From Cordia subcordata (Eukaryota; Streptophyta; Magnoliopsida; Boraginales; Cordiaceae), in NCBI GenBank assembly GCA_028554755.1, contig JAPTOF010000026.1:1364001-1428000 (forward strand): DNA of 64,000 nt. Direction: 5' to 3'. The translations under genes and the position numbers were made by a program. Positions within the stretch are counted from its first letter, which is position 1. Every line of letters begins with the position of its first letter. Under the pieces are notes generated by a model. It had not been told where the DNA came from. It did not search any database and saw only the letters and a list, made by a program, of their open reading frames with translations. Below are positions 45,806 through 58,600 of the stretch, one piece after another.

Positions 45806-47870
45806 ATTTCTGTATCCTCATGCAAATCTTTTGCAAATCCTGACTATTCTTATCACCAAACTGTTGAATCTTCAAATTCTCATCTCCAAGGAGTAATGGA
45901 AAATAATCCTACTCCTCAAAACGTTTATATTCCTGACACACCCAAAACTAGTATATCTCCAACAGCAAGTGAAATGAGAGGATCCACTGCAAATATTTCT
46001 AATGTAAATCTACCTCTCAAGTCCGAGATCCCAATCTTTTTATGATTTCAAACAAATTTGAAATTGATCTTTAATACAGATTTTCTATCTGACGAAAACT
46101 CTTCAAAAAGAGAATGGTTTATAAATAAGTTTTCTCGATTATTCATGAAGAATATTATTCTTTTTAAAAAAAATATGAAATCAATCTTTATTTCTTTGAA
46201 TGATTTGAAATGTTTTGTGAATCACAACAAATTGATTTTTCTTTTCTAAAAACTTTACAAGTTGTTTCAGGAACCACCAAAAAATGACTTTTCTCAAATC
46301 AAAATAAAACCATTGATTCAAGATGACCTACTTTTGAAGAAATTAAAATCCCATATAAGGATTATCTTCTTTCAGCCTCTCTAATAAAAGAACCTTCTTC
46401 TCTCGATCTGGCAAAAGACGCAACTATAAAAGATGTAAACAAAATAATTTTAGAAACCAATACTTCGATACCATAGGAAAACAACTTTGTAGGGTTGAAA
46501 CTATTCTAACAACTAAAGACTAGCCTCAAAGTAGTATAAATAATCCTAAAACAGAAATTATTCAACCCATTGTCAAACCTTTTGATCTTCTTCAAATATT
46601 AAACTCAAAAGTTCACTAGATGACTTTTTAGAAAAACTTGACAAACAAATACAAGCACTTTCAAAATTATCTCTCAAACAAAAGAAAAAAGGTAAAAGTC
46701 AAGGAAAACCCAAGTACATCAAAAGCCGACAATCATCTGAATACCATTTGGCAGACCTCTGATTCAGAAGAAGACAAAGATTCTGTGTTTAAGTTAGAAA
46801 AGAATTTCGCCCAAGAACCAACACAACTTCAAATACAATCTCTTATACCAAAAAATTCTACTCCAAACTACTATCCCAGACCTACCCCGGTTGATATTCA
46901 ATTCGAAGAATAACCAATGCATATGCAAGCTCATTATTCTAATACTACTCTATATGAATGGAACATTGATGGCAAAAGTGATTATGAAATCCTTAATCAT
47001 TTACATGAAATGACTATGGCTTCAAATTTTTTTCAAAATACATAATAAAACTGATATCCATGTCACCCAACTTCTAATCTCGGGATTTACGGGTGTTCTC
47101 AAAGGATGGTGGCATAATTAGCTCACTGCCACTGAAAAATAAGCAATATTAATTGTCGTACAAAGAGATGGAAATGGAAACCCAATCCTAAATGAACAAG
47201 GACAAATGATTTCAGATGCTACTCCAACCCTCATCTCCTTAATAGTGCTTCATGTCATGGGAAATACAACACAAAAGAAAGACTTATTAAAACCCTTTCA
47301 AATCCCAAAAGCAAAACACTTTGAGATTTTAGATGGTACAAAGATATTTTCCTTGCAAGAGTTATGCTAAGACAAGATTGTAATAATGCTTTTTAGAAAG
47401 AAAATTTTCTCTTTGGACTTCTTCCTCTTTTTGCTGAAAAGGTAAGAACAAAAACTACAAATATTTATGGAAGAATTCCATATGATGAACTATAAAATGA
47501 CCAAATCATTAGCTTTATAAATTAAACTGTACTTGAATTGTGTACTGATTTATGAATCAAAAAACAAATGGAACGACAAAGGATAACAACTAGAAAAGAA
47601 GTTGGTAATTTTTGCGAACAATTTGGTTACCAACCTTTATGAGGAACAAAAGGAAAACCTCAAGAAAATATAAAAGAAAATATAAATCGGTGTATGAAAT
47701 GCAAAAAAGAAAAAATATAAAAAAAGAGAACCCTTCTTTCAAAAAATATAAGAAGAAGTTTACCAAAGGAAAAAAGAATAAACAAATACCAACATGCTAC
47801 AAGTGTGATAAAAAAGGACATTACAAAAATCAATGCTATATTAAACAAAAACTTAATTAAACAAAATTAG
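45806..47870 (+). pseudogene. Viral coat protein region with CCHC knuckle, broken
   Basis: Several short frames carry acidic and lysine-rich segments typical of caulimovirid coat proteins. The clearest sign is the RNA-binding zinc knuckle CYKCDKKGHYKNQC at about 47796-47837, preceded by a strongly basic stretch (47640-47790). Stops and frameshifts are frequent between 46000 and 47600. Confidence 0.7.
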
Positions 47871-48489
47871 ATGAAGAACTATAAGAGTAGATCCTAAACA
47901 TTATTTACACTACTCTTTCTTCCTCTAATTTGGAAGGATCCTTTCAAATAGATGAATCAGCTCACCAAACATCTTCGAGTGAATCCTCTGACACCAAAGA
48001 AGAAGAAGTTACAATCTCCAAAAATTGTGCCTATTTAAATTGTATCCCAAAATTAAAAGTTAATATAATTAAAAGATCTATAAAAGATCAATTAATAGAA
48101 TTTGCTACTTATATTTATTTATCAGAAAAATAATTAGAATATTTAAAGAAAATTAGAGAATTAATAGCCGAAGACCAAGCCTCAAAAACTCTAAAGAATC
48201 TTCCCTATCATCAAAATGAACCTCCAACATATGATTTATATGAAATCCTTGCAAGATAAAACAAGTCAAAAGAAATAACTGCCCAACATCACTAAACTAA
48301 AATGCAATCAACAAAAAGGGAAATTGCTCAACTTAAAGCAAAAGTTCAAAATATAAATCTAAAGCTTGAAACAAAAATAAATTTGATCTAACCATAGAAA
48401 ATGAGGAAGAATCAACTTCAAAATAAAAATAAAAAAACTTTTTAGAATTTTTTTCTCAAATAACCTACCAAAAATAGAGAACAACTATA

Positions 48490-48770
48490 ACATTGGTGAT
48501 AAACAACCAAACAACTTTCGATTTTGTTGCTCTTGTTAATTCGAGCAGATTTAAATTATTTACAAGAAGGACTAATCCCTACCAAATATTTTTTAAAAAC
48601 TACAGAAAGAGTAATAGCAACAAATGGATCAAAGCTTCATATCAAATATAAATTAATAAACACTCATATTTGTAAAGACGGGATTTGTATTAAAACAAGC
48701 TTTTTACTCATAAAAAATCTAGAAACTGAAGTTAATCTTGGAACCCCATTTTATAACCTAATCTAACCCT
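48490..48770 (+). pseudogene. Viral aspartic protease region, active site damaged
   Basis: The frame 48524-48766 has ADLNYLQEGLIPTKYFLKTT and ends LETEVNLGTPF, matching the flap and C-terminal signature of caulimovirid proteases. The expected D-T-G triplet before ADLN reads L-I-R here, so the catalytic residues are gone. Confidence 0.65.
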
Positions 48771-49119
48771 TCTAAGTCTCTTCAAAAGGAATTGTTGCAA
48801 ATATTCTCTCTCAAGATGTTTTATTCGAATTTGTTGATTCTCCTCGAGAGAAGAATTTAAATCTTCTAAGATATGGCAATCGAAAAAAAAATATGTTTAA
48901 TTCAGAGGAGATCGTCCCAAATTAGATATCTCGAAGAAGACATTGAATTTAAAAGAATTGAAGAACAACTATCACAACTTAAACTTCAACAAAAAATTAA
49001 ACAATTTCAAGAAAAACTTGAAGCTAAATTTTGTGCTTCAAAAACAATAGCGTTTTGCAAAGAAAAAAGCATTAAGTTTCACTTCCATACACCAAAAAAT
49101 TCTCTGAATCAATGATTCC

Positions 49120-50400
49120 TACAAAATCCCGACCGATTCAAATGAATGAAGATTTATTGGAACAATGCAAAAAAGATATCCAATATTTTCCTGACAAAGG
49201 CTTGATTAGGCCAAGTAAAAGTCCCTAGAGCTGCTCTGTCTTTTAGATTAATAATGCTGCTGAAATTGAAAGAGGAGCCCCTAGGTGGTCATCAATTACA
49301 AATCATTAAATAAAGCAGTCCAATGGATAATAGATCCACTTCCCAACAAATAAGATCTTCTTAAGAGGCTTGTTCACGGTAAAATTTTTTCAAAATGTGA
49401 TATAAATTCAGGATATTATAAAATTCAACTCAAAGAAGTTGATGGATATAAAACAACATTTAATGTCCCTTTTGGTCAATACGAATGGAATGTTATGTCA
49501 TTTGGTCTAAAAAATGCTCCTTCTGAATTTCAAAAAATCATGAACGATATTTTCAATCCTTTTTCAAAATATCTAATTGTTTATATCGATGATGTTTTAG
49601 TCTTCTCAACAAATATTGATCAACATCGAAAACATTTGCATATATTCTTTTAAGTGTTCAAAGAAAATGGTCTTGTTGTTTCAGCACCAAAAATCAAATC
49701 ATTCTAAACTAAAGTGGGATTTTTAGGACAAAATATTACAAAAGGCACAATCACCCCAATTGATAGAACTTTAGAATCTGTATCAAAATTTTCTAATACA
49801 ATTAAAGATTAAAAAAACAATTGCAAAGGTTTCTTGGATGTCTTAATTATGTATCTGAGTTTTGCAAAGACCTTACAAAAATTGCCAAACCATTTTATGA
49901 AAGACTCTTAAGAGACCCGCTAGCTTGGATAGAAAAACACACCGAACTTGTCAAAATTCTTAGAGGAAAAGTTAGAACTCTCCAATGCCTTGGACTGCTA
50001 GACCCAAAAGCCCTCAAGATTCTCAAAACTGACACTTCAAAAACAATCCATTCCTATAAAGCCCAAAAATGAACAACTTGTTTGACTTACTTCTAGTTTC
50101 TGGAATCAAACCCAGTAGAAATATAGTACTATCAAAAAGGAAATTTTATCTATAATATTATGTATTACAAAATTTCAAGACAATCTTGTAAATGAAAGCT
50201 TTATTTAACGAATTGATTGCAAAGCTGCAAAAGATGTTTTACAAAAAGAATGTAAACAATCTTGTTGCAAAACAAATTTTTCTGTAAGATGGCAAGCTTT
50301 ACTTTCTATTTTTGACTTTGATATAGAATTCATCAAAAGAGAATCAAACTCACTACTAGATTTTCTTACATGACAATTTTTGCAGGGAAAGAAGAATGAG
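49120..50400 (+). pseudogene. Viral reverse transcriptase and RNase H region, broken
   Basis: RT fingers and palm are legible around 49390-49620: SKCDINSGYYKIQLKEVDGY, then MSFGLKNAPSEFQ, and the catalytic YIDD at 49582-49593. A connection domain follows (RFLGCLNYVSEFCKDLTKIA, 49824-49883). RNase H remains near 50200-50380 include WQALLSIFDFDIEFIKRESN. Stops and frameshifts occur throughout. RT copies the terminally redundant viral RNA into DNA. Confidence 0.8.
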
Positions 50401-51760
50401 TAACTTTGATCTGAGAAAACCCCCAGATCCAAACACCATGTATATTGCAAACACCAAAAAATCTTCTTCACCAACTACAAAAAAATGTTATACAATGACA
50501 TCTTCTTCCTCCTCTTAGACTCCAACTTCTCAAAATAGAATGTCTATTTTAAGAAAAATTCCTTAGGTAATTCCCCTAAATTGCCCTATTGAAATAACAA
50601 TTCTCCCCTTGAAACCATATCTCAAATTGCATCAAAGCCGTTAGCTCAGAATTCTCGGCAACAAACCAAGTCACAAACCTCTCCAACCTCTCACCAACAA
50701 ACATCAACCTCTTTTTCTACAAAAAGTCAATACCTCCAGAAATCTGTTCAAAGAATTGCCTTTATGAAAAGGAATTTGCTCAACTCTAAGAACCCTAGAA
50801 AGTCCTCAAATAACTCTCATTTTCCCATTTCTTTTCGAACCAAAATAATAAAAAAAAATCCAAAAATTTTATGAGTTTATTCTTGTTGATACTGACTTAA
50901 TTGAAATAACCCACAATAAAACCAGCGATACAATTTCCCATTCAAAAATTCAAATCAAAAGGATTCTCTCCTTTGCTAACTGGAAAATACCCTTTCAACA
51001 AGCAAAACCATCTTTATTTCATTCCTCAAAGTTTCAACTATTGGGATTATGTTGAAGCTTGGCACAAAGTTCTTCTCTTTCAAAATCAATCTCATCAACA
51101 TTCTTAGGTTATTTTCTTCTGCAAATAATTCCAGACAGGAAAAACTCCTTACTAGTTTAATGATTGGTGGTGGAAACTCTATTGAGGGACTACAAAAATT
51201 TTCCCTGACCTTGTTTCTTCCTTTTACAAAGATTTTACTGTCTATTTCAAAGCACCAGATAAATGGGAACATTATGACACCTTATTTGTCTTTTTCACTC
51301 AGTTTATTATCTCATGGAATATTTCATGGAATTTTCAAATTTCAGTTGTCAAAGATCCAAATTCACTACCATTTTTAAGTCAAAACTTTAACATTAAATG
51401 GTGGGACAGTTTCAATTGCTCAAAATTCAACAAACAAATTCTCTCAAAATGGTTCCAAGATCATCCAGAAGTTTGGGATCAAGGTTCAATATCAGTTTGT
51501 GGCCCGCAAAGCCCAACTCCAAAGTCAATTAGCATTAGCAACAAATCAGAAAGAATACAAAAGGCTTCTCAAACAGTATCTTCAGGAATTTGGCGATGAA
51601 GATGAAGACCTAGACCTACCAAATTCAGAAGATTCGACTCAAGATCCAAATCAAAATGAAAACGATTGTTTTGGCCTGGACACATCGGCCTTTAATTTTC
51701 TAAAGCAAAATCCAATAATTCTTCAAGACAACAAAATGTCAAAAGTGCTGTAGGTGAAGA
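50395..51760 (+). pseudogene. Second viral ORF (function unknown), degenerate
   Basis: After RNase H a new region is open in pieces. A tryptophan-rich part near 51040-51410 (words WDYVEAWHKVL, YKDFTVYFKAPDKWE, IKWWDSF) resembles the uncharacterised ORF2 product of florendoviruses and related plant genomic copies. The last intact piece is 51499-51753, ending in an acidic tail with DEDEDLDLP. Function is unknown. Confidence 0.55.
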
Positions 51761-51769
51761 CAGCTACAA

Positions 51770-52085
51770 CAAGTTTTGGGTAATAAGTTACACGTGACTC
51801 AGAAGGTGCATCAATAATTTCATGCGCGTGATACAAAAGCCAAGATTCCTACAACAAGAAAATAAACTTTTTAAAGTTGTTTGTCCACATGTATGATTAA
51901 AAAATGTTTTCGGGCCCTATAAAAAGTTCCAAATTGTAATGTTTTCTCAAATTTTTCGTTCTGAAAGATTATAGTTTGTAAGTCTTTTGAATTATTTTCT
52001 TGTATTCTTCGGCTCTCAAATTCAACAATAAAATCTTGAATTATTCAAAGAATTGTTCGGCCATCTCCGTTTTACAAAGGTGTTC
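51770..52085 (+). promoter_or_regulatory. Pararetroviral promoter and polyadenylation region
   Basis: A G-box CACGTG (51791-51796) overlaps a bZIP-type TGACTCA (51795-51801). A TATAAAAA box follows at 51918-51925 and AATAAAA at 52027-52033, about 100 bp later. A TATA box followed closely by the poly(A) signal is the arrangement of caulimovirid terminal regions. It ends about 330 bp before the UTP25 start codon, same orientation, so it could influence that gene. Confidence 0.6.
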
Positions 52086-52415
52086 CTCTGATAACAAAAT
52101 TCTCTATTTTTCAATTATATTATCTATTTTTAAATACATCGCATTTTGTTTATGATATCTTTATTTACTTGTTACTCTGCCGGGTTGGTCTCAACTTAAA
52201 ATTTATGTACTTGCAATATAATTATAGATATATTTAATTAAATATTTAATAATTTATAAAATAATTAATAACAGTATCTTTTGACTAAAACCCTGTCAAA
52301 CCCTTCCACCCTCGCACGCCCGCGACGCTCCCCTCACCCCCTCTCCACCAGGGTTTTAGCTTAAACCTCAGGCAATTCTCTATATATTTAAAGCTGAATT
52401 TTTTGAATATTCCCA
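52086..52415 (+). promoter_or_regulatory. UTP25 upstream region with telo-box-like motifs
   Basis: After AT-rich DNA a GC-rich stretch (52280-52350) contains aaaccct/agggtttt words near 52290-52355. These resemble the telo-box common in plant ribosome-biogenesis promoters. A TATA-like tatatatttaaa lies at about 52381-52392. The real transcript start is unknown. Confidence 0.45.
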
Positions 52416-52614
52416 ATGGGCAAACAATTATTAGCTAGGAAACAAGGTAATCTTATGGATTTTAAGATTATTTTTTTGTTTATTTTTCTCTTAATTTTTT
52501 TTTTGCTGAATTTTTTGAACATTCGCTGTGTGCAAACAATTATTTGCTAGGAAACGAGGTAATTTTATGGATTTTAGGTTTTTTTTTTGTTTATTTTCCT
52601 TTAAAATTTTCTAA
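52393..52614. repeat. Tandem duplication of the UTP25 exon-1 region
   Basis: Copy 1 (about 52393-52504) contains the ATG and exon 1. Copy 2 (about 52505-52614) repeats gctgaattttttgaa, the caaacaattatt(t)gctaggaaac part and the gaggtaa donor. In copy 2 the bases at the start codon read tgtgtg, so it has no ATG there. Copy 2 now lies in intron 1. Confidence 0.85.
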
Positions 52615-52653
52615 TTTATGAGTTACTTTCACACACTTTCAGCAATGTATAGA

Positions 52654-52686
<33 letters not shown>

Positions 52687-55600
52687 AATGAAAAGGTGCA
52701 AATTTGTTTTTTAAATTAGGGATTAAAAGATTTAGTAAACCAGAAGGGCCTATAAAGGGCAGACGAGCAAAAAATCGGCGTATTAAAGATGATAAATTTA
52801 ATGGCAGCCCCTCGCCGAGCGTATCAGGTAAGTTGATGTTAACAATTTGATGTAAAAAGAAGTTTTTTATTATTATTTTTTGGTTTGTTGTATAACATTA
52901 TAATGTAAAACTTTGTTTCTCTCTAGAGGGTTCATCTGAGGAGCACGAAAATGTAGCTACTGATGAAGAAACGAGAAGTGAGGAAGAACGAGTTGTTTAT
53001 AGGGAGCCGACAGTTTATGATAATCTATTGCAGAAACTGGGGTCTTGTACCGATTCTATTGCAAAAGCTTTAAAGAGAAGGTAATCTTCTTGTCTTTAAA
53101 GAGAAGGTAACCCTCTTGTTAGAGGCATTTTGTGTTTTGACACGCGGCTTTGATAAGCGCAGCTGACTTGCTGAATTCTGTAGCGTATTTTATAATTTGT
53201 TTTATTTGAAAGCTCTAAACTCAAGCAATGTTCTAATGCTTTTTAATATAAACAGACAAAGAGAAGAAGAAGGTAGAAGTGACACAGAAGAAGATGAGGA
53301 TGAGGATGAGGAACCTTCTCATGTATCTGAAGGAGCGGAAGATGGTGAGGGTCGTTACAACTTCTATCAAGATGTTTGGCTTTTGATTTTCTTACTTTTA
53401 TTTTTAGCAGTTCTGATGAGTGAAATGCTCTTTCTTTCTTTTTTTCTTTTTTTAAATAAACTGCTTCTTTTTTAATATTTCATTCTTGTCATTCTATTCT
53501 AATATATATATACATACATATACATATATATATATATATACATACATATATATATATATATGTATGTATGTATGTATGTATATGGTAGGGTTGCCTGTTG
53601 CAAATCCTTTTGGACTTGAAAGTTTTTTTTGGTAGGATTGCCTATTGCAAATCCTTTCGGGCTTGTTCGTTCAGACCTTAAAAACGAGGACCTAGCTCAA
53701 TTTCTTGAAACTCCTTGCAATAAATAGTGCTGGTCTAAAGGTTAATGCTACTATGAGGAACATGTGTTATAGAAATTGTTATTCTTTGTTAGGATTGCTT
53801 CTTCTTTGTATTGCAATATAATGACACTGCTGTTTGCTCGAATTGTGGGTTAGAGGTTTTAATAAATATCCTTTTCTGGAATTATATGGTGAGCACGTTG
53901 CTTAACAGGTTTTCTTATTGGGCTTGGGATATTTTCACAAGTAAAAGTGATCATCTATAGTTTCACTTAAAAAATTGTTACTAATGGGATGAGTTCATGT
54001 GGCTGCTATTTTAGTTCACGGACATCTTTTTTCTTTCTTTTCCTTGTTCACTATCTTCATGAGGGAGTTTAAGTGGCATTAAAACATCTTATTTAAATTG
54101 AAGTGAGAAATTCTTATGACTCATTTTTTGATTTACTTTTTTTCAGGAAGTGATGGTGAATCTTCCAGAAGTGCTGATGAGGAAAATACTACACAAACAT
54201 CTGAGGTAGACGGGATGTCTGACACAAATGAAGAGAGTGATCTAGAAGCACCTGAAGAGTCCACAGCTGAAGCATCTATGAGGTCAAGGTCTTCTCAGGC
54301 TAAATATTATCTCTTTTCTATCACTATGTGTATCTATTTTCATTTTTCTTTCTTCTTTTCTTTTTTATATTTTACCTTTCAAAATGAAATACTTTCTTTT
54401 CCTATTGATATATGGAGCTCTCTATTGAGAAATAAGCCTCTCCATGTCTTTAAATCAAAGAGAAACTCACAGAAAAACATGGTATTGGGAGCTGTGAACT
54501 TCACCATAAAAAAGTTCAAGTTCAAATGTCAAATTTATTTGGGTCCAGCATAGTCCAGTTTCAACCTGTTGCTACTGTTTCATTCATTCTGCTCACATTG
54601 CTTGAAATTTTGATTTATGACTAGCCTTTAGGAATTCATTAGTGTCCTTTGTCTGGACATGCTACAGGGAGTCATTTTGGTGCAATTGCTTCTTTGACAT
54701 TGTATGCATGAGTTTTGGAGCTGTAATTCGTCACTCATAGACTGAAGGAATTACTGCTTGGCATGTAATTGTCCTAGAGGTCAAAGACTTGGAGACATTG
54801 GGCATGGGTGCCTGTTAATACAGTCATATCTGCATATGCAAAGCATGGTTCTGAGGCTGTGAACTTCAACATGAAGAGTAGAATTAAAAATACTAAAATA
54901 TGAAATATATTTGAATTTGAGCATAGTCTAGGTTCAAACAATTGTTACTATTCCCATTCATTATGCTCATATTGACTTTCCAGTTTGTTTCACAATCCAC
55001 CAAAAAGAATAAGGGATTTGAGAGTGCAACAAAATCCTAGGGGGTGTCTTTTTTGTTTGATTAATTTGTTCACTTATGTATACATGACATACTTATCGTG
55101 GAAAACTTGCAGCAACTTTGACAAACATCTGGGATACAAGTTGTTAAAAGGAGAGGTTGACAAGCTATTAAGAATGAAATGGAGTTACAAATGGGAGATG
55201 CCTGCTGTTGATATGTCCAGTTGCAAGTGGAAGGGAACTGGAGAGTGTTTTATGAAGGTGGGTATGTTTTGTATGATGCTTTTGGTTTCATCCTTTCTTT
55301 TTTTCTTCTACTTTTAAATTTATCTTTTTCGTAGTCTTGCTTGGTATGTGTTGAAATAAATAAGATATTAGAATTGAAGAGAATGACTTGATACATATTG
55401 TGTATTTGGCCCTATTTATAACATACAAAGTGTCCTATTTCTCCACTTACCATAATGGAGAATTACCATAACTCTATTACCATAACTCTATTATCATGAC
55501 TCTATTGTCATAACTCTATTACCATATTTATACTACTAATGCTCCCCCTCAAGCTGGAGCGTAAATATTATGCGTGCCTGCTTGCTTGTTACAAATGTAC

Positions 55601-58600
55601 TCTACACGAGGACCCCTCAAGGATTTAGTAAAGAGATCTGCTAACTGGTCATTTGAATTGACATGTGACGTAACAATCTCCTTAGCTAACACTTTACTCC
55701 TTACAAAGTGACAATCGACTTCAATGTGCTTGGTCCTTTCATGGAAGACGGGATTGGTTGCAATATACATTGCTGCTTGGTTATCACATATTTACTTCAT
55801 AGGCTGAGAGCAATCTTCCCCAAATTCCTTCAGCAAATGTTTTACCCAAATTAACTCACACACCGTTAATGCCATAGCTCTATATTCAGATTCTGCACTT
55901 GAGCGGGCTACGACTGATTGTTTCTTACTTTTCCAAGAGATGAGATTTCCGCCAATGAATACACAGTAGCCAGAGGTGGACCGCCTATCATCTGGACGTC
56001 CTGCCCAATCTGCGTCAGAATAGCCAACAATGCTCATGCATTCTCCTCTCTTTTTATATAGCAGCCCTATCCCTGGAGCACTCTTAATGTACTGTAGGAT
56101 ACGAATGACAGCATCCCAATGACTTTTTCGTGGTGAATTCAAGAATCGACTGAACACGCTCATTGCAAAGGAAATATCTGGGCGGGTTACAGTAAGATAA
56201 TTGAGCTTGCCTACCAACCTTCTGTATCTTCCTGGATCTTTTAATGGCTCCCCTTATTTCATAGAAGTTTGACATTTGGGTCCATTGGTGACTCACAAGG
56301 TTGGCACCCAAGCATTCCGGCTTCTGTCAACATATCAAGCGCATATTTATGCTGAGAAATAAAAATACCTTGATCTGAACGGGCAACTTCAATTCCAAGA
56401 AAGTAGTGCAATGATCCCAAGTCTTTTGTTTGAAAGTCTTGATGTAAACATGCCTTCAAGTCACATATACCGTAAGATCATCGCTTTGTTATGATAATAT
56501 CGTCAACATAAACAATTAGTAACAAACGTTTGCCAGCGGAGGTGTGTCGATAAAAGACCGAATGATCAACCCCTCATCTTGATAATCCAAACTTGATAAC
56601 AACCTCACTGAATCGGCCAAACCATGCTCGAGATGATTGTTTAAGACCATACAATGATTTCTTCAACCGACATACCTTACCAGACTCCCCCTGAGCAACA
56701 AACCCTGGTGGTTGCTCCATATATACTTCTTCTTCAAGTGAACCATTAAGGAAAGCATTTTTAATGTCAAGTTGATGAAGTGGCGATCAAACATAGCTGC
56801 AAGAGCAAGAACAATACGAACCGAAGGCATCTTAGCAACAGGGGAAAAGGTATCATCATAATCAACACCATAAACCTGTGTATATCCTTTTACGACCAGG
56901 TGAGCCTTCAAGCGATCCACAGTTCCATCAGGAGAACACTTTACAGTATAGACCCAACGACAACTAACAACGGTCTTCCCAAGAGGTAGATCTACCAAAT
57001 CCCATGTAGCATTAGTTTGTAAAGTCGACATCTCTTCCACCATTGCAGCATGCCAACCCGGATGACTAAGTGCCTCTGTTACATTAGATGGGACAGACAC
57101 AGACGAAAGGGAAGCAACAAACGACCGTCTGAGGGTGAGAGAATGATAGGAAACGAAATTAGATATCGGATGTTTAGTAGTATAAGAGCGAATACATTTA
57201 CGAAGTGCAATTGGAACATCTAAGTCGGAGGTGGAGAGACAAAGGATCGAGAGGCGGTGGTGGCACGAGAGCGACAATAGATGAGCGATTACGTCGATGA
57301 TAAGTCTTGAGGTCTGGACGATCCAAGCGTGACAGGGCAGGAACAGGGGATGGTGGCGCAGGTGAAGGCGGGATATCCAACGGAGCACTAAAGAGGGGCA
57401 CAGGAAGTGGAAGATCATCAACTACTGATGTAGAGGAATAGGACGTAGAAGAAAAGAAGGGTTGAGACTCAAAAAACGTAACATCAGCACAACAAAATAA
57501 CTTATTCAACTCAGGAGAATAGCAACGGTAGCCTTTTTGATGACGAGCATACCTAAGGAAAACACACTTGATGGGACATGGACCCAATTTATCAAACCCA
57601 GGAGTTAAGATATGAACAAAACAAACACACCCAAATACCTTAGGTGGTAATAAATAAATAGACTGATGGGGAAAAAGAACAGAAAACGGTATTTGGTTTT
57701 GAAGAACAGAGGAAGGCATGCGATTGATGAGATAACAGGCAGTGAGAGCAGCATCGTCCCAAAAATGAAAAGGAACATTCATATGAATAAGAAGGGTACG
57801 AGCAGTGTCAATTAGGTGCCTATTCTTAAGCTCAGCAACCCCATTTTGCTGAGGGGTGTAAACGCAAGAAGATTGATGTATAATGCCACTATTTTGAAGA
57901 AAAGAAGAAAAAGACGTAGAAAAATACTCTTTGGCATTGTCACTTCGCAAAATAAGGGTGGATGTATTAAATTGATTTTTCACTTCAGCACAAAAGAGAG
58001 AGAACATGGAAAATAACTCAGAACGATCTTTCATTAAATATAACCAAGTAATACAAGAATAGTCATCAATAAAACTAACAAAATGACGGTATCCAAACTT
58101 GGAAACATGACGACTAGGTCCCCAAATATCAGAATGAACTAATTCAAGTAGTGCATTAGCCTACTTATTGACACGATGAACAAAAGATGTGCAACTATGT
58201 TTACCTAACTGACAAGATTCACAGTTGATATCCCTAACACTACCTAAACTAGGAACCATGTGCTTAAGACTTGAAAGATTGGGATGACCAAGACGACAAT
58301 GAATGATTTCAGGAGTGGAAACGGCTGTAAAAGCTGTAGAAGAATCAGTATCAAGGTAGTAAAGGCCACCAGATTCATGCCCTGTGCCAATCCGTTCGCG
58401 TGTTCTTTGATCCTGAATAACCACATAATTAGATGTAAAAGTGACAGAACAATTAAATGATTTAGTTAACTGACTAATAGACAATAAATTGCAAGGGAAA
58501 TCAGGAAGGTACAAAACGGAAGAAAGGGAGATAGAGGATGTGGGAGACGACGAACCAATACCAGACACAGTAGCGGAAGAACCATTTGCAAGTCTGATCG

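Larger units (their letters stand above)
45020..52085 (+). mobile_element. Endogenous pararetrovirus, florendovirus-like, degenerate
   Basis: The order on the + strand is movement protein, coat protein with zinc knuckle, aspartic protease, RT, RNase H, then a second ORF, then a promoter/polyadenylation region. This order and the separate second ORF match florendoviruses (Caulimoviridae integrated in many plant genomes); Petuvirus is the alternative. No LTRs, PBS or integrase are present, as expected for a passive integration. Each domain is cut by stops or frameshifts, so it is not infectious as read. The upstream limit is approximate. Confidence 0.85.

Noticed and set aside
52079..52095. cctctgataaca after the viral region, considered as a primer binding site
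   Set aside because: It resembles the tRNA end itself and not its complement on the viral strand, so it cannot prime as needed; likely chance.
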